A DNA stretch of 64,000 nucleotides from Prostheceraeus crozeri (GCA_907163375.1 CAJQUW010000521.1:1-64000), one strand, 5' to 3'; counted from the first letter of the stretch, positions 1-10,675 are shown. Numbers and translations are program-made. The notes: generated from the sequence alone by a model not told the origin.

Positions 1-2
1 TT

Positions 3-586
3 AGTAATGGGCAAAAGACCGTTCCAGGACACCATAAAATTCAAAAAAATAGTATCTTTAAAAACGACATAAATTCATGAATTTGAACCCTTTTTCAGGT
101 TATTAAGACTTAAATACATGAATTTAGTCCATTCAAAAAGTACCATTTTTTCAAAAAATGGCATTTTTAAAAACGACATAAATTCATGAATTTGAACCCT
201 TTTTCAGGTTATGAAGACCTAAATTCATAAATTTGGGCGCTTTTAAAAATACCCAATTTTCAAATTTTTCAAAATCTCAAATTTGAGAATTACAATTTTC
301 AGCCCCAAAATCATGACCGTTCAAGGACACCGAAAATCATAAAAGTTAAGAATCACAAATTTGAGATTAAGATCATTTTTTACTTTGAAAATCATGACCG
401 TTCAAGGACACCGAAAAAATCATAAAAGTTAAGAATCTCAAAATTTGAGAATTACAATTTTCATTGCTTAAATCATGACCGTTCAAGGACACCAAAAATC
501 ATAAAAGTTGAGAATTTCAAATTCATGAATTTTATCCATCTTTCAGGTTTTTAAAATATATCATGTGACTAATAATATTTCTTTAA
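3..586 (+). repeat. Left terminal inverted repeat of Polinton A
   Basis: This stretch is the reverse complement of 17905-18489 with few differences. It contains three copies of the 17-mer GACCGTTCAAGGACACC at 315, 396 and 477, exactly 81 bp apart, plus a one-base variant at 17-33 next to the terminus. The same words recur in the right repeat. Such ordered copies could be sites for a terminal protein or integrase, which is inference. Confidence 0.92.
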
Positions 587-856
587 GAATGTAACACAAT
601 CTCTCACAATGCCTGTTATTGTTACTGCTTTGCACTCAGATGATCACTCAATTGTAGAGAACATCTGCTTCTTGCATTTATGAATAAAAGGCATTTCAGT
701 GTAAAGAGCTGTGACCTCCAACTCAAACATTTGAAAGGAAACAATGTATGAAAGAACAAACAGCTGCTACACCCACTTATTCATTTGTAAGACGTGGAAT
801 ATAATTGCAGCATGTAGGAAGTAAGACTTCATTTACAATTCCATTAATCATAACTA
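587..856. other. Inner flank of the Polinton A left repeat, no gene seen
   Basis: AT-rich sequence between the inverted repeat and the first reading frames. I see no gene, RNA or clear repeat in it. Confidence 0.5.
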
Positions 857-1487
857 GTGACTGTTTTCTTTCCTTATTGCAAAATGCCAAAACGTACTGC
901 CGCAGAAGCTTTTTCGTTTTACATGCCGATTTTACTAAACTTAATTAAAGAAGAGCACAAGGAAACTGCGAATAAATACTTTGAAGAGTGGAAGTTAGAA
1001 ATTCAATCGAGAAAGAAGAACAAATTGGACTCTCAAAACAAGTGGAGGATATTACAGTAAAAATAGAACAGTATCTTACCACTACTACAATTCCTCAGTT
1101 CAATGTTACAAAAGAACATTTCATTACCATCGAAGATAGTGCTACTATGATTTCAAAACTGATTGCAAGTGATAAAGTGCACCATGGGTCGTTGCTGAGA
1201 AGTGCTGCTTATCAAGGTTATGGATTTAAAAGAATTCTGGAATTGAGTGACAATAAAAAAACAGATTTGTGGCAAACTTGGAACTATTTAGAATTTCCTA
1301 TAACGTAAGTTATTGTTATTTCTTGATGAACTTATCAGATCTAATTCTACCACACGTATTATTTTTAAATTCATCAATGCCCATTAGTTTTGTTAGAAAA
1401 CATTTTAAAGAAATCAAAATTTATATAGAAAAATTGAATCAACCGACAACTATAGAAGAAATGAGGTTTGGTTCCCAAGATGAATGA
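857..1487 (+). pseudogene. Unrecognised broken gene of Polinton A
   Basis: Three plus-strand reading frames follow one another here and look like remains of one gene; a likely start is the ATG near 884 (MPKRTAAEAF). The pieces are rich in Lys, Glu and Ile and show no membrane segment or motif I recognise. The gene lies between the left inverted repeat and a tandem repeat, away from the core genes, so it may be an accessory gene. It is broken. Function unknown. Confidence 0.4.
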
Positions 1488-1552
1488 ACATTAACTGTGT
1501 TGTTTCACTTTTTAAGATATGTGCAATGTACATACATATTTGATGTATACAT

Positions 1553-2095
1553 ATTTATGAAGACTTCTTTATAAGTAGTAACACATTTTGGATTATTTTG
1601 AAATGTAATTCTATTTTCTTTTGTTCTCCAGTCTCATGGTAGAAGACTGACATTGTATAGATCTATACTTCAGTATGTAACATAATCTTTGGTATTTATG
1701 AAGACTTCTTTATAAGTAGTAACACATTTTGGATTATTTTGAAATGTAATTCTATTTTCTTTTTGTTCTCCAGTCTCATGGTAGAAGACTGACATTGTAT
1801 AGATCTATACTTCAGTATGTAACATAATCTTTGGTATTTAAGAATGATTCATGGAACTTAGTAGTATTGCATTTTGGATTATTTTGAAATGTAATTCTAT
1901 TTTCTTTTGTTCTCCAGTCTCATGGTAGAAGACTGACATTGTATAGATCTATACTTCAGTATGTAACATAATCTTTGGTATTTAAGAATGATTCATGGAA
2001 CTTAGTAGTATTGCATTTTGGATTATTTTGAAATGTAATTCTATTTTCTTTTGTTCTCCAGTCTCCATGGTAGAAGACTGACATTGTACAATTGT
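1553..2095. repeat. Tandem array, about four units of 141-145 bp
   Basis: The word CATTTTGGATTATTTTGAAA occurs at 1584, 1725, 1870 and 2014, giving spacings of 141, 145 and 144 bp. Each unit also carries TTGTTCTCCAGTCTC and TAGATCTATACTTCAGTATG. The array is non-coding and unique to Polinton A in this window. Confidence 0.9.
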
Positions 2096-2191
2096 ATGAT
2101 AAGATTGATTGTTGTATTATTATATTTGATGCAAAAATACACTGCCGTTGTTTTCATTTTCCTGTACAAGAAGTAGACATTATTACAATTA

Positions 2192-2461
2192 TTGGAATTT
2201 ATTTCATTTAAAATGAATGATGAAAATCCGACAGTTATACTGAGTAATATAGGTGATATATTACCTCAGGTTAATAACGTGACTGAGTTCTTAGAAATAT
2301 ACGACAAACAAACAACTACGTATTTCGATTTAAATAGCATTTCAGAAGATTGTTTTCAAAATATTTATTCAAAATATTTCTTTAAAAAATGGAAGAAACA
2401 AAAATGGAAGAAACCGCAAGAATATATCCTTCGTTATCATATGAACGTAGTTCTACTTTAA
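2192..2461 (+). pseudogene. Fragment resembling the N-terminus of Polinton A's own protease
   Basis: The frame contains VNNVTEFLEIYDKQTTTYFD near residues 27-47. This matches the first residues of the protease at 17302-17760 (MNNINEFLKLYGTQTTTNFD). The remainder has no similarity to the protease that I can see and overlaps the next gene in another frame. It reads as a partial copy of the protease gene start. The likely start is the second ATG, near 2213, preceded by TTTATTTCATTTAAA. Fossil fragment. Confidence 0.5.
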
Positions 2462-3102
2462 TGGACATTGAAAAGATTAACATTGAAAAAATGAACATTG
2501 AAAAACACAAAGATAGAGTACGCTATATGAAAGATAAGGAATCTCAATTATTATTAAGATTAGAGCATTATAAAAAATTAAGAAAGAGATGGACTAAAGT
2601 TAAGAATGTAACACAAGGAATTGGCATATTCTTAACAATAAGTTTAGGTGCTTTAACAATTTTTATATCTTCTGGTGTTTTAGTAATTCCAGTAGTTGCT
2701 ACAGCTTTAACAGGTACGGGCGTTTTTGCAACTTCACTTGTTACAATGTTAGATAAATCTTTAATAACTAAGAAACGAAAAACATTAAAAACTAAGCATT
2801 TACATATTAAAGAAGTCTATGATAAACTACATTACTACTTTCAAAGAGTATGTGATGATAATGTTATTACGTTAGATGAGATTGAAAAATTTGATCAAAT
2901 AGCTAATGAAGTAAATCAAATATCATTTCAATTACAGTCAGAAAAAGTTGATGATAAGAATAAACAGGATGGCAAAATTTCGAGTGATGGTAAAACTTTT
3001 AGTAATGGTAAAATTTCTAATGAAGAAAATGACAAAATTTTTTTAGAAGAGCTAAAAACTTTAAGCGAAAATTTAAGTAAAACTTTATTAAACAAAACTT
3101 AA
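2389..3102 (+). CDS. Membrane protein with coiled-coil flanks, Polinton A
   Basis: A 237-residue protein. Residues 1-75 are charged and helical, with a short repeat of the type xIEKxNIEK. Residues about 80-120 form a long hydrophobic stretch that could span a membrane once or twice (IFLTISLGALTIFI, VVATALTGTGVFA). The rest is again charged, helical and ends in Lys- and Asp-rich low-complexity repeats (DGKISSDGKTFSNGKI). The start follows ATATTTCTTTAAAAA, the AT-rich motif shared by most genes of this element. I do not recognise the family. Small hydrophobic-helix proteins in Polintons and adenoviruses often act in the capsid or in membrane disruption, but that is only an analogy. The frame looks whole. 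Confidence 0.6.
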   Translation: MEETKMEETARIYPSLSYERSSTLMDIEKINIEKMNIEKHKDRVRYMKDKESQLLLRLEHYKKLRKRWTKVKNVTQGIGIFLTISLGALTIFISSGVLVIPVVATALTGTGVFATSLVTMLDKSLITKKRKTLKTKHLHIKEVYDKLHYYFQRVCDDNVITLDEIEKFDQIANEVNQISFQLQSEKVDDKNKQDGKISSDGKTFSNGKISNEENDKIFLEELKTLSENLSKTLLNKT

Positions 3103-3223
3103 AACGAGAAAACTTTAAACGAAAAGATGTCAGACAACAAAGCAATAAAAAAATAATTTGTTCAGTAAAATGTTTTTGTTGTATTCCAATGTTACCACAA
3201 AATTCAAATATTATATTTTAAAA

Positions 3224-4048
3224 ATGGATAAAATTAGAGCTGATAATTTTAAAAGAATAAAACAATTAGAAGAGTTAATAAAACAAAGAAATATTATGAA
3301 AGAAAATCATCTTCAACATAGAATGATAAAAGCTGGTATTCAATCTGATATGTTTGAAAAAATGCAGCAAACCGAGCAAGTAAAAACTGATTTTGAGAAA
3401 ACTATGAAACCATTTAAAACTCTTGAAAAAGAAAGTACAAATAATGATAAACAAATTGATATAACAGATCCAGAGCACAAAACTATATTAGATGACTATG
3501 GATTACTAGAATCAAACATTAATAAGAAATTACCAAAATCTATGCAATTTGAACATTCTATCTCATTTATAGATGGAAAAACAATACCTAGATTTTATCT
3601 CGGTCAAAAAGAAATATTTCCACAACCTTTTCGAGGTTTAATTTTTTCACCAGATAAATCTCCTTTTAATTTAGATAGAAATTTTGTTAATCTTTTAAGA
3701 GGAGCAGATTTAAATAATTATGCTGTAGAAGATCTTATAAAATATAAAGCTATGTTAGATAGAGTTGGTGCAGTAAAATCTCTAAGACGTTATAAACAAT
3801 TAGAAAATTTATTATCAACGGGAGTTAAAGTAGGAATAGGTTTATCTGAAAAACAGAAAACAGAAACAACTGTATTCTTACCAGATGATCCACAAGAATT
3901 ACTAAATAGATTAAATATTTTAATATCGGCAATAAAAGAAGGTCATAATTCTAGTTTCAATGAAATTCATGCTATATTGAAAAGACTGTTAGAAAAGAAG
4001 ATTCTAAATGAAGAGGATTATAAAAGTATAACGAACCGAATGTTCTAG
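3224..4048 (+). CDS. Conserved-type Polinton protein of unknown function
   Basis: Started at the ATG at 3224, after TTATATTTTAAAA, rather than at an upstream in-frame ATG. It gives about 274 residues. The first 90 are charged and coiled-coil-like (KRIKQLEELIKQRN). The middle has a compact segment (IPRFYLGQKEIF, PQPFRGLIFSP) and a helical tail (YKAMLDRVGAVKSLRRYKQL) ending in a Leu-rich pattern. Its place in the element, next to the penton-type gene and the ATPase, and its layout recall the Polinton B gene at 25475-26149, which sits beside B's ATPase and also pairs a helical N-terminus with a small domain containing an Arg-rich YATRRKRRQGY-like segment. Homology between the two is a guess. The frame looks whole. 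Confidence 0.6.
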   Translation: MDKIRADNFKRIKQLEELIKQRNIMKENHLQHRMIKAGIQSDMFEKMQQTEQVKTDFEKTMKPFKTLEKESTNNDKQIDITDPEHKTILDDYGLLESNINKKLPKSMQFEHSISFIDGKTIPRFYLGQKEIFPQPFRGLIFSPDKSPFNLDRNFVNLLRGADLNNYAVEDLIKYKAMLDRVGAVKSLRRYKQLENLLSTGVKVGIGLSEKQKTETTVFLPDDPQELLNRLNILISAIKEGHNSSFNEIHAILKRLLEKKILNEEDYKSITNRMF

Positions 4049-4068
4049 GGCTTCGCCCGTAGCTGAAA
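4049..4068. repeat. GC-rich hairpin GGGCTTCGCCCG
   Basis: A perfect short stem (GGGC/GCCC) right after the stop of the previous gene, in otherwise AT-rich DNA. It belongs to the hairpin family scattered through Polinton A and could act as a terminator or 3' end signal here. Confidence 0.6.
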
Positions 4069-4125
4069 TATGTTGTTTCTAATTTTTTTTTAAAAAAAAT
4101 ATTTATTTAAAATTTTAACTAAAAA

Positions 4126-4913
4126 ATGTGTTCAGCAGATTTAGACAAAATTAATAATCATTTAGAAAATTTGACAGAGATTTTGGGTTCATCAAAATTT
4201 AGTACGACGTTAAAAATTATAACAACTACTTCATCACACACTTGTAATTTAGAACCCATTCTACATTTAGAACAAAATAAAAATTATCAAATTGCATTGA
4301 CTAGTTTCTCTACATTTAACACTATTCAAAACGTTATCAAAGATGTGAATGATCAATTTAGATATTCTACTGATAAGGCAAAACGTGGAAAGTACTAACT
4401 TTTCTTCCTGGTTCTTACGAAGTTGAATCAATATCAAATGAAATTAAGAGACATTTAGGTATACCATTTAAAGATAAGAAACAATTACATTTTGCAGTTG
4501 AACCGGCAGTTAATAAATTTTCTCTTACTTTAGACGAAAATCATCAAGTTGATTTTAATCATGATAGATCATTGTCAAAGCTATTAGAATTTAATAAACA
4601 AACCTATAGTCAAGGTTATCATTTAGGTGAGAAGATTCCAAAAATAACTGAAATAAATTCAATTGTTGTACATTGTGACATTATTGAAGGAGGATATATA
4701 AATGGTAAATTATCAAATTTAATATTCAGTTTTCCAGCTTTTACTGTACCCATTGGTTATAGATTAAATGTATTTCCACAAACATTAATATATTTTCCTA
4801 TTACAAGAAAAACTATTAACAACATTAACATTAGAATCACTGATGAAAAAGGACAAGAAATAAATTTTGGAGGTGAAGAGATTATGATAGATCTTTTGGT
4901 TCGAGAGGTATAA
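4126..4913 (+). pseudogene. Penton-type (single jelly-roll) structural protein, broken
   Basis: The N-terminal part (SSHTCNLEPILHLEQNKNYQ, then IALTSFSTFNTIQNV) corresponds to the 'LPSNAS...GEWEVG' segment of the two Polinton B proteins at 18496-20660. The C-terminal part (VVHCDIIEGGYINGKLSNLI, then TDEKGQEINFGGEEI) corresponds to their YSNIGEDVRVGDVEAPLL and DDAGALIPF segments. This family is a regular structural component of Polintons and adintoviruses, probably the pentameric vertex protein. The start ATG follows TTTTAACTAAAAA. It is broken. The assignment rests on pattern similarity. Confidence 0.65.
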
Positions 4914-4980
4914 ACTCCCGTTCGGGAGGTATAAACTCCCGTTCGAGAGGTATAAACTCCTACGCGAAGCTAGAGAAGTC
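4914..4980. repeat. Cluster of GC-rich hairpin repeats
   Basis: AACTCCCGTTCGGGAGGTAT-type units repeat about three times immediately after a stop codon. The stem CTCCCG/CGGGAG stands out in AT-rich surroundings. Same hairpin family as at 4049, 12934 and 15734. Confidence 0.7.
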
Positions 4981-5042
4981 TAATTTTCTTCTTCTTCTTT
5001 AGAAATAAAAAATAAAAAATAATAAAATTTTTTTATTAAAAA

Positions 5043-5809
5043 ATGAGTGAATTACCCCCATTAAATAAAAAAAACTTAAATTTAATCATCATCCAAATTT
5101 ATCTAATAAAGTTTTGTCAGTTATTTGTGGAAGATCAGGTTGAGGAAAAACATATCTATTATTTAAAATTTTAACGACTCCAAATTTTTTGGATTATAAC
5201 AATCTTATAATTTATACAACAACAGCAGAACAACCCGTCTATCAATTTTTAAAATATGGATTTGAAAATAATCTTAAAAAAACAGCAATTGCTTCATTAT
5301 TCAAAGAATATGAAAAATCTGAAGATGAAGAAGAAATAAGTTCGTGGTGTGAAGAAGCAACAAAAAATAATCAGTTAGTTGAAACCAATAAAAATAAGCA
5401 TATAAAGATACAATTAATAGATGATAGTGGTAATATGCAAGATCCTAGTAAACTAGATAAAACAATGAAACATTGTGTAATTTTTGATGATTGTGTTAAT
5501 GATAAAAATCAGTCAGTTCAGAGAAATTATTTCACAAGAGGTAGACATAATAACTGTAGTGTTTTTTATTTAACACAAAGTATGTATTCATTAGACGGAA
5601 GTGTTATTAGAAAGAATGCAAATATATTTATACTATTTGAAATAAATGCAAGAAACTTAAGTGATTTGTTAAGAGATTTATGTGTAAGAAATAAAGATGA
5701 ATTTAAACAATTGTGTAACAATGCTTGGTCAAAAGATTATGGATTCATTACAATTAATATTGATAAAAAAATTCATGATAGAGTTATCGAACAATTGTTC
5801 TCTGACTGA
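5043..5809 (+). pseudogene. FtsK/HerA-type genome-packaging ATPase, Polinton A, broken
   Basis: A P-loop NTPase of the A32/HerA type that pumps DNA into capsids in this virus group. The Walker B strand is clear (HCVIFDDCVND), followed by a sensor-like segment (CSVFYLTQSMYSLDGSVIRK) and the typical tail IFILFEIN...ARNLSDLLRDL. The start ATG follows AAAATTTTTTTATTAAAAA, the strongest form of the element's start-proximal motif. B's counterpart lies at 26163-26827. The gene is broken. Confidence 0.8.
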
Positions 5810-6010
5810 AAGTCGATAGAACATTTGTTTACCGAGTGATAAAAAATATACAAATATAGTGTTATAATATTTTATTATTTTTTATTTTATGTATATATCA
5901 AATTTGTCTATCTTAGAAATTAGAAAATTAAGAAGGTTCAGTAGTTATTCCATCAGGTAAAATTTTTCTTTTATCATCAAATGGATCTAATGCTAATTTA
6001 TGTTCTTCTT
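5810..6010. other. Convergent intergenic region of Polinton A
   Basis: AT-rich spacer between the ATPase (plus) and the polymerase (minus), where both transcripts should end. No hairpin of the GC-rich family is obvious here. Confidence 0.4.
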
Positions 6011-9000
6011 TTAAATACATTTTATGTTTTTTGAATTAAGTCTATAATTACATGCTGTTTTTATTTCATTATTAAATAATGCATTTTTATAATCTTGAAA
6101 TGTTATTTGATTAGCCACTGATGCCTTTGAAATTCCTTTTAATGTTTTATGTGTTTTAATATTATTAGTTGTATCATAACAGTAACATTTAGATTTTAAA
6201 AATATAGCTTCTGTTATGAAATCTTCATTTCCTTCTAATTCATCTTTTACTTTACATAAATCAGAAGGATGAATGATATCTTTTATTTTATTAATTTCTT
6301 CATCAAGTGTAGAATTATACGGTATTGTTAATTCTAAGAAAACAGAATCGGTATCTGTAAAGTGTAATTTATAGTTTTTGCCATAAGCAGGTGCTAAATA
6401 ATCATATACAAATCTATACATAAATAGTTTAGCTAATTCTAATATAGTGAAACCAATGAAATTAAACTTATCATGTTTTACGCTAATTCGACGTAAATGT
6501 ACAGCACATAGTTCATCACTAAATCTAGTAGTTCTTTTATATGTAGGTTTCCTTGTTAAATTTTGAAACCTATCTTTATCATAAACTATTTCAATATTTT
6601 GTCTATTACGCACATTTTCTAAAGTCTTACCATAAAATGCATTATTCATTAATTTGAAGAACACGTTTCCAAAATCATCTTTATTTCTTTTAGCTATTTT
6701 GCGTTTTTCAATATTGAACTCTATATAATTTTTTAACCACCTAGATTTTTGACAAAATAGTTTTCGATGTATTTTGGTGAGAATCATTCCATGATCTAAA
6801 TACCAATCTAGCATTCTTCCTTCAACAACATACTTTCCTTTATTGCTTTGTGTTAACATAAGTTTTTTTGTTGGTCTGTATTTTTTAGGAATTAAAGATT
6901 TTTGATAATCTGAAAAATCTTCTATATTAGGAATTTTGTTTTCGGGACAGAAAGGAAAATATTTTGTTTTATCTTTTATTTCATCAGGGTATACTAAATC
7001 AACTTCATATATATAACCATGATTATAATTTCCATCATATGTTTTTTGATAATCAAGAATATTACACCATGACATTTCACCTGTTGGTAATTCTTGTATC
7101 ATGCAAGAAGAATATAAGCTATTAAAATCATAATATAACAAATAGTTTTCTCTCATGATTTCATCAACTGCTGCTTGACTATCTTCATTTGATATAAGTC
7201 CTTCTATATTTTGATTAAACAATTTTATAAACTGATCACTTTCTTCTGGAGATAAAGGTTTCATTATTCCATAATCATCAGGATTTACTTTCTTATTATA
7301 ACATTTAACATATCTATTACCTAAAACTGATGAAACACCACCTCTAATTCCAGATTCAAAAAATAATAATTTATCATATGTATTTTCTTTATAATGTTTA
7401 AGTTTAACGGACTTTGTCCTGGAGCCATCGGCTCGAACACCAGTATGTTTTAATCCTGCTAGCCATGTTAAACCTGGTGTAGAATAACAATAACATGGAT
7501 CTATTCCGTAATATTCTAAACACATGTCACGAAAGTTTTCGAAAAGATCAGCTAGTATTAATACATCTATCTGAAGATATTTCATTGTATAATCATACAT
7601 TGTTTTACAATTTAACTCTCTCCAATTCTTTTCAGCTTCTGCATAGTCTTCGTCAGATAATTGTAATTGTTTTAATGTTGATTTAAATTTATTTATTGGA
7701 GGAAGTTGTTCTTCTTCCATAATTTTATTCACAGAATTAAAATCAGTCTTCGACTGTGAGCCGCAGGCTATATACTCATACGGAAATATTCCTTTTAAAG
7801 GTTTTAAATTATATTTATTTAATATTTTACATTGTTCAGATTTCAAAGTTTTTCCCATAACATCTAATGAATAAGGAGTAAAAAATCTAAATGCATCTAA
7901 AATTCTAATACAACCTAATTGCATTGAAAAATATTCTTCTTCTGTTTTACATAGTACATTTATTTGTTGTTGTTGTAATTTTTCAGATGAAAATAAATCT
8001 TTCATTACTAGATGGAAATCATATTTAGAACCATTATAGAAATATAGAGGAACAAAGTTATATTTAAATTTATTAGCATTAAGATTACAAGAATTGTGTG
8101 CTGCACCTCTATATAATCCATTTAGATGATCATGATCTTTTACCTTGACGGCAGAGCCGTCGCTTCGCTTATCAAGATATCTACCTTTGCCATTTTTATA
8201 ATTTTTTGTAAATTCTTTTCCACAGTAATAACATTTTGTTTCATTAATAAAATTTATTTTTTCTTTTTCTGTTAATGGCATCATTGGAATATTTGTTTCA
8301 AGCAATTGTGAAAAATAATTTTGTAATTCTTCTACTTTCTTTGTAAACATTTCTGAACTATCTTCACCATAGTATTGAAAATATTCTGATTTAAATAATT
8401 CAGGATAATTTGAATGAATGTACATTCCCCAACATAATGGTTTTTGTTCAAATAAATATTTTTCTTTACTTTGTTCAGATGCACTTTTTTCATAATTACA
8501 AACCGAAGGTTCTAGGGCTTGGCCCGTACCATTTTCAGAATCGGGCGAAGCCCTGGAACTTTTCGTTCGATTTTGTATCATATTAACATTATATGCTTCA
8601 AAATCACAATAAATAGTAAAGGGTACTTTATTTTTAAAATACCATTTATTATATTCTAAATAATCATCTTTAGGAAATGTGTTTCTGACTGCTTCATTTT
8701 GTTGGCAATTCTCCAAATGTCTATTCATTTCTTCTTTAGTTCTAAAACTTGTCATACATTGGAGACAAGGAAAATTGGCATTATCTGAAGTTTTTGTGAA
8801 TATAGAAACATCTTTACACAATATAAAATGACCCTGATAATATAATATATTCGCTTGTGCTGGCTGTTTTGTCTGTTCTAGTTTTTCAAATTTATCTTTA
8901 TATATTTCATGTGTTTCATCAATTTCTTTTGTAAGATTAAATGTATTTCGATGAAAATTTTGATTTAATATTTGTAACTGATAACTATATTCTTTATCAT

Positions 9001-10516
9001 ATTGTTCTTTATATTGTTGTAGACATTTTTTTAAAGATTCATTTATTTTTTGATTGGTTTCATTTTCTTCATTATTTAATTCTTTATTGTCTTCATTATT
9101 GTCTTCATTTAATTTTTGAATCGTTTCTATCTTATTTTGATATTTATGGCCATATTCTTGTACTAATATTTTTGTTTGTTGTTGATAATCTGTTTTACAT
9201 TTTTGTAAAATTTCATTTATATTTTGTAATTTTTGTTGATATTCTAAAGATAAAGATAAATAATCGGTATCATAATCATAATTATAATTACGTCCTTTAT
9301 AATTATTATGACTAATCATTATTGGTGATAATGTTTTTATAATTTCAAATTTTTCAGTACATATTATATTTCCTTGGTAAAAAATATTATGATGCATGTA
9401 ATTTCCCCTATCATTATATACTATTTCTGATTGACATAAATTTTTATTATTCAAATAAAATTTTTTTGAATCTGAGTAAAGTGGAGTAATTTTACCAATA
9501 GAAACATAATTCACATTTAATTCAAAAACATTTACTTCTATTAAATTTTTATTCTTTTTATGAAACTTTTTTAACCTATTATAATCATATGGAAATTCAT
9601 CTAAGCCATCAGAAAGATCAAATTCATTTATGTATTCTTCTTTATTGTAATGACTTAGTCTTTCTTTGTGATATTTTGCAGGATGTAAATGTGCAATAAT
9701 ACTCCACAGAAAACAATAATCATCTTCATTTTTTATGTTGATTATTTGTGGTGAACTGAAAGGCAAAGGAACATAACTACCACCAGTATTATTTTTATAT
9801 TTATCAATTACTATTTTCTTAGATAGTATTTTAACAAATCTCCAAACAGATTCACGTAACTGGGCTTCAATTATACAATTTTCTAATTTAAGTATCATCG
9901 ATTCAAATATGGGTTGTATATCATTTACATTATGAATTTCTTGTGAATTTGTAAAATGTCCTTGTATTATTTCTTCAGGAATTCCATCAGGTCCATTTTT
10001 TGTATAAAGTACTTCTACATTCATATAACATTTGAAAGATTTCTTAAATATATTATAAAAGTTTGTTAATACATTATAAAAAGTTTCATCGGTTTCATTA
10101 TATTCAACGGGCGAAGCCCTGAAAGACATCTTTGATGTCCCGTGTACAGACTGATTAAATAAATATTTTATATTTGCTAAGGCTTCATCGGTTCGTTCAG
10201 CTTCATCAAATTCATCTATTTCGTTAAATTCATCAGCATCGCTAAATGAATATCTTCCATCTGGTAGGGTCTCATCTTCACTATTAAAAACTTTTTTATA
10301 TTCCGAATGTGAATAATCATCAAACATTTTTTTAACATTTATATCAGTAGACAATGTTTCTAGATAGTTTTTATAACTATTTAATTTTAATATATTTCCT
10401 TCATCAACTCGTTCTACATTTTGTAAATGCAATTTACTATTTAAATGAGATTGATAACTTCTTTTTGTTTGCAACTTTTTTTTACATAAGTTACAATAAA
10501 ACTTGGTATTTTCCAT
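6011..10516 (-). CDS. Protein-primed family B DNA polymerase, Polinton A
   Basis: About 1501 residues, looks whole. I chose the ATG at 10516 (MENTKFYC), not one 17 codons upstream, because the element's AT-rich motif precedes it directly. Domains in order: a C2H2 zinc finger near residues 8-35; the Polinton N-terminal domain ending in GGSYVPLP and INIKNEDDYCFLWSI; a long charged coiled coil; a second zinc finger (CLQCMTSFRTKEEMNRHLEN); exonuclease motif I (YCDFEAYN, about 635); an HNH/endonuclease VII-like zinc segment (CYYCG...DHDHLNG...HNSCN); Exo II (NGSKYDFHLV, about 830); Exo III (YLQIDV, about 982); polymerase motifs A (DFNSLYSS, about 1130), B (KLMNNAFYGK, about 1290) and C (DTDS, about 1390). 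It replicates the element using a terminal protein as primer. Several GC-rich hairpins lie in frame within it. Confidence 0.95.
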   Translation of the reverse strand: MENTKFYCNLCKKKLQTKRSYQSHLNSKLHLQNVERVDEGNILKLNSYKNYLETLSTDINVKKMFDDYSHSEYKKVFNSEDETLPDGRYSFSDADEFNEIDEFDEAERTDEALANIKYLFNQSVHGTSKMSFRASPVEYNETDETFYNVLTNFYNIFKKSFKCYMNVEVLYTKNGPDGIPEEIIQGHFTNSQEIHNVNDIQPIFESMILKLENCIIEAQLRESVWRFVKILSKKIVIDKYKNNTGGSYVPLPFSSPQIINIKNEDDYCFLWSIIAHLHPAKYHKERLSHYNKEEYINEFDLSDGLDEFPYDYNRLKKFHKKNKNLIEVNVFELNVNYVSIGKITPLYSDSKKFYLNNKNLCQSEIVYNDRGNYMHHNIFYQGNIICTEKFEIIKTLSPIMISHNNYKGRNYNYDYDTDYLSLSLEYQQKLQNINEILQKCKTDYQQQTKILVQEYGHKYQNKIETIQKLNEDNNEDNKELNNEENETNQKINESLKKCLQQYKEQYDKEYSYQLQILNQNFHRNTFNLTKEIDETHEIYKDKFEKLEQTKQPAQANILYYQGHFILCKDVSIFTKTSDNANFPCLQCMTSFRTKEEMNRHLENCQQNEAVRNTFPKDDYLEYNKWYFKNKVPFTIYCDFEAYNVNMIQNRTKSSRASPDSENGTGQALEPSVCNYEKSASEQSKEKYLFEQKPLCWGMYIHSNYPELFKSEYFQYYGEDSSEMFTKKVEELQNYFSQLLETNIPMMPLTEKEKINFINETKCYYCGKEFTKNYKNGKGRYLDKRSDGSAVKVKDHDHLNGLYRGAAHNSCNLNANKFKYNFVPLYFYNGSKYDFHLVMKDLFSSEKLQQQQINVLCKTEEEYFSMQLGCIRILDAFRFFTPYSLDVMGKTLKSEQCKILNKYNLKPLKGIFPYEYIACGSQSKTDFNSVNKIMEEEQLPPINKFKSTLKQLQLSDEDYAEAEKNWRELNCKTMYDYTMKYLQIDVLILADLFENFRDMCLEYYGIDPCYCYSTPGLTWLAGLKHTGVRADGSRTKSVKLKHYKENTYDKLLFFESGIRGGVSSVLGNRYVKCYNKKVNPDDYGIMKPLSPEESDQFIKLFNQNIEGLISNEDSQAAVDEIMRENYLLYYDFNSLYSSCMIQELPTGEMSWCNILDYQKTYDGNYNHGYIYEVDLVYPDEIKDKTKYFPFCPENKIPNIEDFSDYQKSLIPKKYRPTKKLMLTQSNKGKYVVEGRMLDWYLDHGMILTKIHRKLFCQKSRWLKNYIEFNIEKRKIAKRNKDDFGNVFFKLMNNAFYGKTLENVRNRQNIEIVYDKDRFQNLTRKPTYKRTTRFSDELCAVHLRRISVKHDKFNFIGFTILELAKLFMYRFVYDYLAPAYGKNYKLHFTDTDSVFLELTIPYNSTLDEEINKIKDIIHPSDLCKVKDELEGNEDFITEAIFLKSKCYCYDTTNNIKTHKTLKGISKASVANQITFQDYKNALFNNEIKTACNYRLNSKNIKCI

Positions 10517-10675
10517 TTTTTTATTTTTTAAAGAAAAAATTTGTGTTTTAATTTTAGATATAAACATTTTAATATCAAGGACTTGAGTGTTATTTTATAT
10601 TATTATATATTACACGTTCTTTAGTTATTTTTTTTCTTTATCATATTAAGTTTAATCACATTAAGTTTTATCATA

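Noticed and set aside
8941-9315. Plus-strand frame of 124 residues rich in Tyr, Phe and Leu
   Set aside because: Antisense of the Lys/Glu/Gln coiled coil in the polymerase; the composition is the expected mirror of AT-rich coding DNA.
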